A program made the translations under genes and the position numbers. A model generated the notes under the pieces. It ran no database searches, had not been told where the DNA came from, and worked only from the letters and a program-made list of their open reading frames with translations. From Tetraselmis striata (lineage: Eukaryota; Chlorophyta; Chlorodendrophyceae; Chlorodendrales; Chlorodendraceae), in NCBI GenBank assembly GCA_006384855.1, contig VCJN01000238.1, forward strand, positions 1-64,000: a stretch of DNA of 64,000 nucleotides, read 5' to 3'. This document shows, piece by piece, positions 21,886 through 34,417 of this stretch; the first letter of the stretch is position 1, and each line of letters starts with the position of its first letter.

Positions 21886-24215
21886 ATGGAAAACGCGCGC
21901 GCCGCGACGGCGCCACCAACGCTGACGACGGCGGTCCCGCCGCCGGGTGGTTTCGACGACGCAGTTCGCAACCAACCCTCGACAGCAACCCTCGACGCCG
22001 TCGGCACAACCAGAAACTGCCGCACCAACCCTTGCCACATTGCCTGCCAGACACTGTCCGCTGCAAGATCTTCTCCCCAAACCAATACAACACTTCAGCG
22101 CTCCGTAATGGCTGGCAAACTCAATGTCGGCGCGCGCCACGCGGGACTCCAGCGTCCAGCGCCGGCAGGTCTATATACCACCGACCGCACGCTGCGCCGG
22201 AGCCGCTCTGCCCGCCCTGTTGCCCCGCCTAGCCGCGGCGCCGCGCGTCTACATTTCTGCTCGCCTGAGGGTAGAATACAGCGGAATCGACCAGCCTGCG
22301 CTATCGTCAATGAGACGCCGGGGGGTGTACACGGAGAGGTGGAGCTCGGCGCCGAGGAGGCGCTTTTGCTTGCGATCGAACGCCGGGCGAGCGCCGGCTT
22401 GTTCCAGCGCGCCGCTCGAGAGGGAACCACCGCGTTCCGGCTGCTGCACGGCCCCACGGAGGGCGCGCCCGGGGTGTCGGTCGACCTGTACGGGACGCGG
22501 GTGCTTGTGCAGAGCTGGCGGGAGCCGCTGGGGGTGGACGCCTGCGATGCGCTGGGGGAGGCCTGCCGCTGCGCGATGCGGCCGTTCGTTGAGGGGCCGC
22601 TGGAGGTGGAGTTCCACCTCCGGGGTCGAGCTGCTCGACAAGCTGGGCGGCCGCTGCATCAGCCGGTCAAGCGGGGTGATGACGCAGCGGAGCAGGTGCG
22701 GCGGCGCGGCTGCTGGGCATTGCTTGATATTGAGGCGCATTCCCTCTGCCCCATATGTGCATTTAGTATCCACACTCATATCTAGTCATATGTACCATTT
22801 GTGCGTAGTTTCTGACTACCGTATTCAAAGGTGATGCTCGATATTAATGTGTGCGACCTGATGTACAAACAACGGATGGTGGTAGCCAATGACTGCATAA
22901 CACCTGTATACGCGTCATGGACGCTATTGCAGAAACTGTTTTTTTATACGAAAGTGTGAGAATTTACATAATTGTGTTGTCACTTTTTCAGCGAGACTTG
23001 AGGTGTCCATCTGATACAGTTTCGGCCCGCTGATGCTCTTGCAGCAGGAGACCTTCTCAGAGCTGGGCCTGAGCTACCACTGGCAAGCGCTGCGCGCTGG
23101 CGGCGACCCCAGCCTCTTTCTGGACTTCCGCCCCGTGCGCCGGCTGCTGGCGGCCGAGGCCGCGGGCAAGGACGTGCTCAACCTGTTTTCCTACACCTGC
23201 GGCGCGGGCGTGGCTGCGCTGGCGGGAGGCGCGGCCTCGGTGGTCAATGTGGACCACAGCGCCGCTTACTTGGCGGCCGGGAAGCGCAACACGGCGCTCA
23301 ACGCCGCGGCATGGGAGGGCCGCACCCCCACGGTGGAGAACATCGCGCAGGACTTTTACACCGCGGCGCGCCAGATGGCCGGGATTGGCATCAAAGGGCG
23401 CGCCTCGCGAGGCCGCCGCAACGCGAGCTTCCCCAAGCTGCCGCGCCGCGACTTCGACCTTGTGGTGCTGGACCCACCCACGCTGACCAAGAGCGCCTTT
23501 GGCGCGGTGGACATCGTCAACGACTACGCGTCCCTCGCCAAGCCCGCCCTGCTATGCACCCGCCCAGGTGGCGGCACGCTGGTGGCCACCAATCACGCTC
23601 CACAGTGCGTTGCTCTGCGCCCCTTCCTTGCACTCCTGGCCTGCCATGCGCGCTCGAGACATGTATGCACCGTTACATATCGCATGTGTTATGGTGCGCG
23701 CGTGTTATGTAAATCCCACAGGATTGGCAAGTATATGTGACATGTTATGTACACTTGGCAAACCTATAAATACACATATAAGGTATATTTTGACTAATTT
23801 ACACAATGATCTCAAATGAAAGCAATGTTCAAATAATCACACGGTATTCAAGATGACTACACATGCGTAGATGGGCTGAATTCACACGCGAAAACCTCAA
23901 GTACAGGAATTTGTGGCAGCAATTATCCACTGATAACTGAGCAGCAAGACCTGCATACAGCCAAATGAAGTTCACCAAACTTCCCAATGTGTTGCTTTGC
24001 TGTGTTGCGTCGCCGCGCCATCTAAATCAAGGCCTGCTCCTGCGCGCAGCGCCAACGCAGAGGAGTGGCTGGAAGCCGTTGTGCGCTGCGGGAAAAAGTG
24101 CGGCCGTCCCGTGGCCGAAGCACGCCTGCTGGAGATTGAGCAGGATGACGATGACTTCCCGCCCTCTCTGGAAAAGCCGCGCCTGCTCAAGGTGGGAATC
24201 TTCACGACAGCGTGA
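21886..24215 (+). CDS. RlmI-like class I SAM-dependent RNA methyltransferase, three exons
   Basis: Exons 21886-22695, 23045-23604 and 24050-24215 join in matching phases (0, then 2) to about 511 residues. The N-terminal about 100 residues are Arg/Ala/Ser/Thr-rich, like an organelle transit peptide; another in-frame ATG lies at 22108. Next is a region like the RlmI middle domain (LLHGPTEGAPGVSVDLYG). The Rossmann methyltransferase domain has motif I NLFSYTCGAGV and motif IV VVLDPP, then GGGTLVATNHAP and a Trp-containing WLEAVVRC segment. The family methylates large-subunit rRNA, so an organelle ribosome is a likely target. The cysteine that RlmI uses for m5C chemistry (in an SCSG-type motif) is replaced by ATNH, so cytosine-C5 activity is doubtful. 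The exon 1 end near 22600-22695 is the least certain part. Confidence 0.8.
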
Positions 24216-24997
24216 CGCCCTCGATAGGACAATTGCGAGTTCAAATAAAACGAGTATGTGCCCAATGATTATGTGCTCTCTTCAGTGGGTAGGGGTTCCA
24301 CATTTGTCGAAGAAAGCTTGGGAAAGCGACTGTAAATTGCCAGCCGCGCAACGGACACTTAAAGCTACTTACCCAACTCGTATTCCCGTTTGATCTGGTA
24401 GTGAGGATCAAGTTTGCTTGTTAGCAACATGGCCACGCACGGGAGCAGCAATACGGATACAACAACCATCGCCGTAGCCGGCAGGAGCATTCCCTAAATT
24501 AACGCCACCGTTGCACTCGCCGAGAAGTGAACAAATGAATAGTATCCAAAATCCCTGCTGCCGTAGGAGGGCAAGTTTTGCGTGTCTTCCATGCCAGTTT
24601 ATCCCAGCAGGGTAGTGGCGTAGCGTCCAGAGCCCGCAGTTAGATACAGAGGTGCCTGGAGGAATAGTCAGTGGCAATAAGTTACAGCCTGTGGCAGCCC
24701 CAGGCGTAGCACATGTCGCTACATGTATATACAAGAGAAGATTCTACAATTGTGCAGTTTCGGAAGTTGAAAAAGCAAAGCCATCAATTTGAAGGCAAAC
24801 CCCCATATATACCCTGGCTTGGGAAATGCCAGCGAGGTTCTTGAAAGGGATGCAATATATATATCAATGAGGGAATCATGACGGTGTGTTTGTACTCTTT
24901 AGTGTACACCGGCAGCTGGCAGCTGGTGGCGTTGGACGCATCGGGCCACAGTGGAATGCTGCAGCCTGTCGGTAGCCAGTCGGCCGTCTTGGGATGC
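24216..24997. other. Spacer between convergent genes
   Basis: No gene is seen. It holds the 3' ends of the methyltransferase gene (+) and the kinase-like gene (-). Confidence 0.5.
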
Positions 24998-26011
24998 TCA
25001 TCGCGTTGGGACAGGGTAACCATGGCGCATGGGCGTAGGCTTGATCTTGTGGAAAACAGTCTGGAAGAATCCGGCTGTCTCGCGGCGGACAGGCTTGGAT
25101 CTGTGGACAGCGCGCTCCGCCAACCTCCTCACACGGTCCACGCCCTCTGCTGAGCACAGCCCCCGGTACTTCTGCGCAAAGTGCTGCGCGACAAAGATGC
25201 CAAAGCCCTTTGGGTTCTTCAAAAGAGTGTCGGTCATTTCCTTCACATCGAGCTCCAGCCCCAAGATCTCCAGTGAGACCATGAGTGCTGCCCAGCCATC
25301 GCTGTCGTAGCAAACAACATCACTGCCCACGCGAATTGCTTCTGGTTGCATGTACTCCTGGCACTTAGAGTTTGCCAGTTGGTGTGTGTGCCACATCCGG
25401 ATGGCCGCCACGTCGCCGGGCTTCACCTCCAATCCGCCCTCAAAGCCAGCTTCCTCGGTCAGGGCCGTCCCAAAACCACAGATTATGACCCGACGCTTGC
25501 AGTCCAGTGTCACCAGCGCATTCTCGGGCCTGATGTTGGTATGCAGGACTCCAACATCGTTCACGTTGTCGACGGCGTGCACCAAGTTGTGTGCAATGGT
25601 CACCAGCTCCTCGAGAAACCTCTGGGCCTGGTCCAGGTGGTAATTGTAGATCAGGTTGCCGGGGGGCAGGTCCTCCATCGCTCTCACGTTGCGGCGCAAG
25701 TCGGCGCGCTTGTAACTGCCCTGCTCTTCCACGGTGCTCTCGGCGTACTCCATCATCGCGGCGGCAGCCTGGAAGCGAGGTCCGGCGATGTCCAGCATCT
25801 CTGCAGACCCAAAAAGCGGCTTGACTGCACTCTCCATCTTCCTAGCAAAACGATGCCCGCGGCGGGACAGGACTTCTGGATCATTCAGCATGCGCAAGAT
25901 GGCAGACTCATTGAAGACCTGCGCCATGCCCCTGGCGTTGTTCACAGCGAACTTCACAGCAGCCTTGCACTTTCTGCCTGTGTGCGGGTCCTCATACATC
26001 ACACCCACAAC
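24998..26011 (-). CDS. Protein kinase-like domain with degenerate catalytic motifs (pseudokinase), last exon
   Basis: A 337-residue terminal exon starts after an AACAG acceptor at 26012-26014 (minus strand) and ends at TGA. It begins inside the kinase N-lobe with a VAIK-like lysine (AAVKFA, about residue 20) and a glutamate in FNESAIL that could pair with it. The catalytic loop reads LHTNIRPEN where active kinases have HRDxKxxN, and the metal-binding DFG is replaced by GFG (about residues 178-180). Both catalytic aspartates are therefore missing. The C-lobe is recognisable (DSDGWAALMVSLEILGLEL). It should bind partners, or nucleotide weakly, rather than phosphorylate. The Gly-rich loop must lie in an upstream exon. 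The frame is open and well preserved, so this looks like a functional pseudokinase rather than a dead gene. Confidence 0.75.
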   Translation of the reverse strand, partial: VVGVMYEDPHTGRKCKAAVKFAVNNARGMAQVFNESAILRMLNDPEVLSRRGHRFARKMESAVKPLFGSAEMLDIAGPRFQAAAAMMEYAESTVEEQGSYKRADLRRNVRAMEDLPPGNLIYNYHLDQAQRFLEELVTIAHNLVHAVDNVNDVGVLHTNIRPENALVTLDCKRRVIICGFGTALTEEAGFEGGLEVKPGDVAAIRMWHTHQLANSKCQEYMQPEAIRVGSDVVCYDSDGWAALMVSLEILGLELDVKEMTDTLLKNPKGFGIFVAQHFAQKYRGLCSAEGVDRVRRLAERAVHRSKPVRRETAGFFQTVFHKIKPTPMRHGYPVPTR

Positions 26012-27656
26012 CTGTTGAGCAGATACAGCAGGTTCAGAGCAAGTGAATGAGGACCGGTTTCAGCTCCTACCACAGTAGGCACGTGGGACATAGTCACTGC
26101 GAGGGGGTGGGCATGTCAGACTGCTGTGCAAGTCCAGGGTATGTCCGGTCCGGACACGGGAATCCAGTACCAGTACTCATACCGACGGCTGCAGTGCGCA
26201 AAGTTGTTAATTTGGGTACTAGCTGCATTCCATTTAATGATAAGCATTAAGACAGTATGGGTAGTTTGTGAGATGCCATGCTTAGCAGTAACGTGCTTGC
26301 AATGACAGCAGCCTGATGTAACTAAATTTGTGTTGACAAACGGAAAGTGTCTGAAAACTCGTTCCATATGCTTCAAGTATTGAACCACGAGGCCCACAGC
26401 ATCATGTGCATCTGCATTATGGAGAGGGGGGAGAGGAAGAGGCAGACGGACGAAAACAGCGGTCTCACAGTGACCTCGTATTCTTCACGCAGTCTCTGCA
26501 GCCGCTCGCGACTATTCATAGTATATAATGACATCGCATCAACTTCTTGCGTGGGCAGTGTGAATAACAGCACTACGACTACTGGCAATGATATACGGTC
26601 GTTTCTGTATCTTGCATCCTCTTATTCATGAGGATAATTAGTTTATCATTACGATCCATGACGCGGCGTCACCACTCTACATCGTTATGTACTGTATGGC
26701 ACGTGGTACGCATTGCTAGACGGGCCCTGAACAACACCGCATAGCCATACAAGGATCCACTGTAGTAAAGAAGCTAATGGCATATGTAGGAGTATAGTTC
26801 AGTAAAGCAAAAGGCTGCCCATTCAACAGTATGTTATCAGCACATCCATGCATGCACATTTATCCTACCACAATCCTCTCCGGACATCAGCCACTGCTCT
26901 CAGCATTTCTCATCTTGACAGAGACTATACCAACCGTTCACGCCATATTGGCACACAGTACTGAACAATAAGTACATGCGCACTATACTACAGAAAAAAC
27001 ATTTCTTCGTCATGGGGGTTTGCGGTGATACGAGGCACAGGAATCATTCAAACGAGTGGATTGGCATCGCAGAGTCAAGCAGTCGGTGGGATAGAGCAGT
27101 GGCGGCAGCCGGTACGGCAATCAAGATGGAACGTATCAAAATTCTGGATCGCGGCCATTTGATTTCCTTGCTCTTAGGGTGCTGTACAAGGCCTTTGGCT
27201 AGATATCATACTCAATGCAAGTAAACTAGTCATGTCAGTTAGTAGTAGTGCCCTTAAACTCTTATGCATGCATGTGCCCCCCCCCCCCCCCCCCCCCCCC
27301 CCAAGTCTCTCATGTCACATCTCCTTAAGACTACATAATTCTCAGAATATGGTTACTACCCAGGACCAACGGCATGAACATAAGTATGATTGAGAGCGGC
27401 ATGGTTATCTTGTACTGCGCATGCACATAATGTACTTTTTGAAAATTGTAATGCAAATACTGGTACATATGTAAACAAACGGCCCAACCCACCCTAAACC
27501 TATGAAAGGTTGAGTAGAATCTGCTTCTTTTAGCTCACAGTGTCAACAATAACTCAGAAACCAAATGTTGTGACAATCAAAGCCAGCAGGGCAGGGCGAC
27601 TCCTTTTAACATCAAATGGTATTCTTTATGGGTCGCCTCGGATGGGTTGCTCGTAC
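26012..27656. other. Probable intron of the kinase-like gene
   Basis: It lies between the kinase-like exon and a coding-looking upstream exon. A 26-base poly(C) tract lies at 27277-27302. A 71-nt candidate exon (26545-26475, minus strand, encoding RERLQRLREEYE-type residues) has splice-like borders, but its length would break the frame between its neighbours, so I do not include it in the gene. Confidence 0.4.
27277..27302 (+). repeat. Poly(C) tract, 26 bases
   Basis: Uninterrupted C run inside the probable intron. Confidence 0.9.
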
Positions 27657-28211
27657 CTTCGTATTATAATGGCCTGAGCGCATGAAGCCTCCGCGTTCTT
27701 TGGAATCCAGCTGGGTCATGGTGATGCCTTTGGCTTCTCCCAGCGCGCGTACCACGATTTCAGCCTGCCACACGCGCTCGAGCGTGTGCTGAAGGGGGAT
27801 ATCATCATAGTCGTCGGCTTCAGCCATGTCACCAGAGGGGTCAATAGTCACCCGCCTACCGCCAGGATACTCGTACGGTCGCGCACGAGGGGCGGAAGGG
27901 CGCCTCGCGCGTGTCTTCGCCTTCAGGGCGATTATACGCAGTGGCAGAAAGCCGTGCTTGAGCTTGGAGGTCAGACGAGCTGTGATTGGCATATTGGGAA
28001 CATCGTATTGCTCTGACAGAGGTGGGCCGGGCCGAGCCAAGTCGAGGGCAAGGTCGCCAAACATCTCGGAGGTCGTCCACCGCTGTCGCCCATCCGCCCC
28101 AGGACGTCCTGGTGGAAAGGTTGGCCTCAACGACGCCTTCAAGTCCTTCCTCGTCAACATCCTGGTCGCACTTCCAGCCAGGGAAATGATATCAGTATCA
28201 GCCTCAGGCAT
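27657..28211 (-). CDS. Candidate first exon of the kinase-like gene
   Basis: From an ATG at 28211 (MPEADTDIISLAG) the minus-strand frame runs 185 codons to an AAG|GTACGA donor in phase 0. The kinase-like exon at 26011 also opens in phase 0, so direct splicing (intron about 1.65 kb) would give about 522 residues. The segment is Arg/Pro-rich in the middle (a basic stretch near KTRARRPSAPRARP) and acidic near EADDYDDIP, with no family motif I recognise. Composition and absence of stops favour a real exon. Linkage to the pseudokinase is inference, and it may be a separate gene. Confidence 0.45.
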
Positions 28212-29113
28212 CGCCACTTCATCGCTGCCGAATTGCGCGCGTGCAGGAAATGTCGCATGAAATAACAAATTAAGGGGTGCGGTATTAAGGCGGCGCGACG
28301 ATATGAGCGCGGCGGGCGAAGGCGAATTCGCCGTCACATACTAAGTCACGGTTGCTGCAAACACCATTCCATGGGGCGATACGCATTCGCTTCAGGCCAA
28401 CAGCGAGGTACATGAATGGCTTGACATAATTGTTGGGGCTGCCAGCAAGAGACGACGGACTCCGAGACCGCGTGCCAGCGGGCTGATGTTATTTCAAGAT
28501 CTCCCCCACCACTACAGCGACCGTGATATCGTACCGAACGGGGGAGAACTCGCTGTCCTGGCTCCCAAGCATTGCCATGATGACGGGCGTCGACCTTGGC
28601 GTCGTCTGTGGCTGACTGGTACCTTGCACCGTTAGCAGGCGACACTGGCAGAGGATAGGAGCTGGCGGGTGCAGCTTTTCGTCACTGGCAAACCGGGCGG
28701 TAGCGACTTCGTGGGGATGTGCCACCTCGGACGCTGCGAGTGCCGACGAAGCGGGACCCGGTTTGCACCAGCAGTAGCTGTTTGGTTTGTGTGCGTAACA
28801 GCGGACGCGCACTCTCGCGGCCCAGTGGTCGACTAGCGCTTTGGCAGTGGTAAGAAGCCTTGGTGAGATTGTTATTATGCTGTCGGCACTACCGGCGACC
28901 GTGCAGCGACAAAGTAGCGACTAACGATTAGTGGGCTGCCGATGACTTAATTATGACGATCGACTTCGTCAGCGCTGCTGCGCGGTCGTCTCCATCAACC
29001 ATCATCTGCTGCATCATCATTATGGAGGATAGTCGCGACGACTACATACACTCATATCGGCATTTCCGACGCGGCGCAAATAACTCGTACGGGTCGTAGC
29101 GACCGCATACGGG
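28212..29113. other. Spacer upstream of the kinase-like gene
   Basis: No supported gene. It ends with a TAGCGACTA motif at 28915-28923, just before the retroelement fossils. Confidence 0.4.
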
Positions 29114-32100
29114 TTTCAAAGTTGAATCTGGTTTTGCCAAAAGGTCGCGCAGGAGTTTTTTTTCACGGACAAGAGCCGAAATTGGCAGGAATTATCAGGG
29201 AAAGAACAGCGAGTCAATTTACTTTATAAGTCGGTCGAACCTGCGATGTGGGAATTGCGGAACGGAGGTGGCGGGTGGTTGGCGACACTCTCGCTGGGCT
29301 GCAAAAGACACGCATACGCGTATGTTGGATTGCACTCGGACATGCAACACATTGTGATGCACCGAAACCATATGTTGCGGGCCACTACAGACAGTCCGTC
29401 GGCAACAAAAGTTAGCGCAGAAAGAGTCCGCCGGTGTTACTCGAAATATATGTGGCTTGAAGGGTCTTAAAAGGGGGCTAGTAGTTGCCAGCTGTAATAC
29501 TACCTAGGTGCTATCTCTAGTGGTGGTGGTAGTCGAGATCAAACAGGTCCGCGCAGTGAAGCCGGGCCACTTGTGCGTTAGGGTCCATATCCATCTATGC
29601 GAACTCGCGGGCTCGCTTGCGGCCGTTGGAGAGATACGCTTGCACCAAGCGGATTTTGCGCGCCGCCTCAATCCTCTTGGGGTCGTTCTTCTGGACGGCC
29701 GTAAGGAAGGTCTTGACCTCAATATACTCCAGGCGGAGCCTCACGTGATCCTGGTTGTCTTGAGGGAGGTACATTCCGTCGACCCGCTCCTAGCCCTGCC
29801 ACTGCATGACGATCCAAAGGTCGTTCTAGGGCTCCCATTGTTCTAACACTGACATTCTCTATACTGCCGAAAGTCTTGCCGAGCAGCAACACCGCGGGGA
29901 CGCTGGTGCCCATGAAGTTTTGTCGTGAAGGACGACGCCGCGACGCCGCCAAGGTGCCAGTAGCACCGATCGTACGTACGCATGGGCAAGGCCGGCAGTG
30001 GACGCCATGGCATCGTCTGCGCAACCTCCTAGATGGTGTCGGGAACGGGGCGGCCTTCGATGCGCGCGAGGTCCACCGCAAGCCATAGAGGGATCTCGGG
30101 GTTGCCGCTACGGTCGAGGACCCATGGCTCGTACATACGACATCAGTTTCAGCCCATCTTGCTCTCGTTGGGGTCCTTCGGGTCCTTGTGCTTTCGGATC
30201 TTACCCACGGATAGTTTAGCCTCCCAATCGTCGAGAAGGTCGCGGCGCTCGGCCTCGGTGATGTTCTCGTGATGTTCGGACATGTCCGTAATCACCATGT
30301 TGCCTTGGCCGGCGTCGAAGATTTGCTTGATGGAGTTATCGTTGGTTTTCCCATGTCCGATGGTGGTCACGGGGTTCCACTCCTCCAGTACTCGCACGGG
30401 CACATGTATCCGCCGCGGGAACGGAGCGAGTACTCGCGCTCGCTTCTACACGGCTGCTGCGCGCATGGGGTTGGCCACGGCTGGTGTGGCGGGATTTAGC
30501 AGCGAACCGCGTCGGTACATCCAAGAGGGTACGGGACTCAGAATGGCGCCACGCGCAAGCCTGTCGGCCCTACGGCCTCGTAATCCCCGGGTCTGCCGAG
30601 CAAGAAGAGATCCCGCGCGGGCGGGTATTCGATTAGCTCCTCTGCTAGTTTGGACAATACTAGGTACCACCGTTTACATGCCAATAATGCGGGGCGACAA
30701 CGGTCTGACGCAATTTGCGTATGATGTCGGGCAGCATACGCTCCACGAGTCCACGGCGGGTTGCACTACCATTGAGTCCACTTCTCGCAACGAGTCCGCA
30801 TCCGGTAAGTCCGGGCTGCGCACGGTGGATTCCACGGCCGACACCGCGCGTTGAAACATAAGACATGGGAGTTGGGCATCGTGGCGAAGCGGTCCACCGT
30901 GGGCCGCGCCCGGAGCGTACATGTAAGCGAAAAAACCACGGAGTTTAGTCGCTAGTCGTTCATGTTTGTCTTTGGGGCCGGATAGCCGATCGGCCTAGAC
31001 GTTCGCAACGGACCAAATGCAGCGCGCGTGTAGGCGGATGAAGTTTATGTCCAACACCTCCCAGAGCTTGCGCAGCTCGTCCATCATGACGGGCGAGCGG
31101 GAGGTGTAGTGGCCGAGGACAACCACTATTCTATGGTTGTCCTCGTGCAAGAGAACATGGCAAAGGAGCGGCAAGAAGGAGAGGACGGCGAGGCAAACCG
31201 CCTTCAACTCCTTATTCCATGTGATGTGATGATGTACACCCGGCCGCTGCTAGAACCCCCGCGCCTCGTTGTTGTTGTTGTTGTTGTTGTTGAGCAATGC
31301 GCTTTAGCCATAACCACTGCTGTCGCAATGCACGTACGCGGCCTCCACGGGCGAGAAGATCAAACATCCGTTGTTGGCCGTCGGGACGTCGACCCTCCCG
31401 CGGAGATCGCGCCGAAACTGGTAACTCATCTTCACCCGCGCGCCACAGTCAACTCTCCTTGGTAGCTAGCACGGAGTGTTGGAAGAGCCGGGCAACGGAG
31501 ATCGCGAGGTATATGTATTGCGCCTTGACAGCCAGGTTGGCGAGGTGGCGGACGGGAAGCCAGCGTCGGCGGCAGCGTCGCGCTTCAGCATGCCCGATGC
31601 CAGTCGGGAGAGCGCCGCCAGCTTCGCCTCCGGTGCGCGGAGCTCGCCGCGGACCGTGTCGGTCGTGAGGCCCAAGTTTTTGCACACCTAGACCGGCTGC
31701 ATTGTCCGGGTTCTCCCTGATTCCCAACCGGTCGAGCAGCGCCGCCACGCGGTCGCGTAGTGCGAGCGCCGCTCGCTCCGACTCCATGAAAACAAGTAGA
31801 AAGCCGTCCATGCAAGGCAGCAGCTGCGCTTCCTTCTAGCGCGTGTTGCGGAGGTAGTTGCGCGTGTGCCGCTTGGGTGAAGTAGAGCGCGCCGTGGTGA
31901 GGAGCACGCGGGGGTCGGACGGCACGGATGGCAACGGCGCGCGTAGGTGTAGTCAGACAAAAACCTCGGCGAGCTTGCAGAAATAGTAGATGCTGCAGCG
32001 CCAACCCATGGGCATGCTCGCGAGCCCGTAGAACGTCCCGCCGTAGTCCATCGTGAAGAAGTCTCGGCCCTCCTCGTTGACGCCGAAGGCATAGCAACCG

Positions 32101-34185
32101 TCCTCTAGGTCAAACGATACCATCCAATCGCCCTCGCGAGTCACGTTCTTGAGTTTCTTGAGTTTCTCATAGTTTAACTTGCGCTCCTTGCAATAGCCGG
32201 TGAGGTTTTGTAAGTCGATGATGAGGCTCCACTTGTTGGTACCGGGCGTGAGCACGTACGCGGACGAGTCGCGACAATCACCGTCGTGAGTGCCCTCTCT
32301 CCCACGCGCCGGTCTTAAGGAATCGTGGTAGCTCGCCGGCCACGAAGCTTAGTTGGTCCGGCGTTGCGTCTTGCATCGAGATGCCATGGTTGAAGGGTGG
32401 TGGTCGTTTATTGTTGATGATTGAAAGCAAATACGGACTCCATGGCGGGCCATCCCAAGACCTGATCGCTCGCACCGATGTCGGCCCACTCGGACGCTTG
32501 CCTCCGCACGTTGTAACGCGTGTAGAGAGAAGCGGGGTCGTAGCAGCCGGGGCGGCGGATCACACCATCATTGCTTCGGCGCGGTCGGCGGCTTCTTGGA
32601 GTTCTTTGGGCCGGGCTTTGTCAGGCGTGACCTTGGCGAACGCTGCTCCGGTTGCGGCCTTGGCGCTCGCCACGACGACACCTCGAGCGCTTTGTCGATG
32701 AAGGCTCGGTGTACCGCGTCGTAGTCCGAGGAGACGACGGGGGCTGTGGGCTTGAGGAAGCTCGGTCGTAGGCGAGGTTCGCGAAGACGCGGTCCGTTTC
32801 CGACGTCTCCCTTCCCCGCTTGGTGTGTCGGATGTAAGATACCCGGCCACGGGAGGTCTCCTCGATCGCACCGTGGGTACGACGGCACTCCCGTAAAGTT
32901 GCGAGTGCGCCCACCGTAGATGGGTTCGCGGAAGCTCCTTGAAGCGATGCCATAGCTGAATCCCACACCGTGTTAGCGTGGGAGGCGTAATCGGCAAGGC
33001 ACGCGGCGAAGCGGTACTCATGGAGCGTGCCGACATGCTCCCGGGCGGCGAGATGCCGGTACGCATCGCAAGTGAGCGCGTACACCCGCGGCCATGGGAT
33101 GTGCTTTAGGGGTAGCTCCAGTCGGGGGGGGGGGGGGGGGGGAGGGGGGAATGTTGGTGTGGGCCATGCAGCTTGGTGTCGACAAAGTCGGCCTCGGGCG
33201 GTGGGGTGCAAGGGTCGTCGGGTCGGGAGCCAACGCTCGCCGAGCGTTTTAAGCGGTCGTAGCCGCTGCAAGCGCGCCGCTGCGCCGTGCTCTTCGGGAG
33301 TCGCGTTACCACCCTCCGCCGGCGACTCAGTAGTACCGGCGGGAATGGCAAACTCACTGGGTGCGAGATGCGGGAAGGACTGCGGCTAACTAGGGCCGTT
33401 GGGCGGCTAGGCGAGTCACGAGGTTGGCGAACGCCGAGTCCACGCGCTTCGAAAGTCAGCCATATCTAGCTCAAATGCTCCGCTCGACATGCGTTTTCCC
33501 ATTTCGATTAGGCACATTGCGGTTGCTCCGCTAGTTTACTCGATAATTTTGCTAGCGCATCGGCGGAAGCCTCGGCGTCCTGCGCCATCGTTCGGTCGAC
33601 GGCGTCGCTGCTCGAAACGGGAGGGGTAAGCTCTCTCGCTCGCACTCCTCGCAGTGGCATGGAGGGCTTCGCTAGCTCTCACCTTTCGCAGCTACTAGCC
33701 ACAGCTACGGTAGCCGTAGCGCGAGCCTCAGATGGCGAGGGCAATAAAGGCGGTGAGATGAAGGTGGTTGTCTAGCCGGAGAGGAGACGCAATTTGGAAA
33801 TAGCACTCGCTTCGGCACGTGCCAGTTTCGTCGTCGTGCGTCGTCATGTCAACTCCTTACTTACACCCGCGTCCTCAACAAAACTAGGGTTGCCAAACCC
33901 CAATATTTTCAATATAAATAAGCATACCTGTACATCTCCCGCGCGGACTAGCGACTAGTCGCTACATGCGCGGTGCCATGTATTTTGTACTACTAAAAGT
34001 CGACATCGTCTGGCGGGGCAAATCCGCAAATATGATGATGCCGGGCGAACGCCAGCGGACAGCGTACGACTTTACCCGCCGTATCATCATCATGCGTCAG
34101 GTACCGTACATTTCAAAGTTGAGTCTGGTTTTGCCAAAAAGATTGCGCAGGCTGTTTTACACGGTCAAGAGCCGAAATTGGCAGG
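29114..34185 (-). mobile_element. Broken DIRS/Ngaro-like tyrosine-recombinase retroelement fossil
   Basis: Minus-strand stretches resemble the reverse transcriptase and its downstream region in DIRS/Ngaro-type retroelements, with RT-like segments at about 31.4-32.3 kb and other degraded coding stretches at 29.5-31.2 and 32.6-33.3 kb. Related about 75-bp segments mark the two sides (29114-29190 and 34111-34185, same orientation). The element is clearly broken in many places and is old. Which parts belong to one insertion is uncertain because another fossil adjoins it. It carries a (GTT)n run near 31268-31291 and a poly(G) tract at 33124-33142. Confidence 0.6.
33124..33142 (+). repeat. Poly(G) tract, 19 bases
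   Basis: Uninterrupted G run followed by AGGGGGG, inside the retroelement fossil. Confidence 0.9.
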
Positions 34186-34228
34186 ATGGTTTAGCGAAAG
34201 CGTGGAGGGGAAACGGAGTCAGGGGGGG

Positions 34229-34417
34229 CGCTGCGTGGAACGCAGCGAAAACTGGAAGATGGCAGGCTCAGCTGTTCTGGCTGCTTTTATGTCTACTCGT
34301 GCTGCACCCAAAAAGGGCGCAACAACAGATGCCTAGTTCCCGTACCACTGAGCAGCACTTGTAGCTAAAAAGCGGCTAGGTCAATGAGGGAAACCCCATA
34401 AACTAGTGTAGATCATT
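34229..34417. repeat. 189-bp direct repeat, left copy
   Basis: Matches 37149-37337. It begins with GCTGCGTGG-AACGCAGC, which can fold, and ends at GATCATT. Confidence 0.9.
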
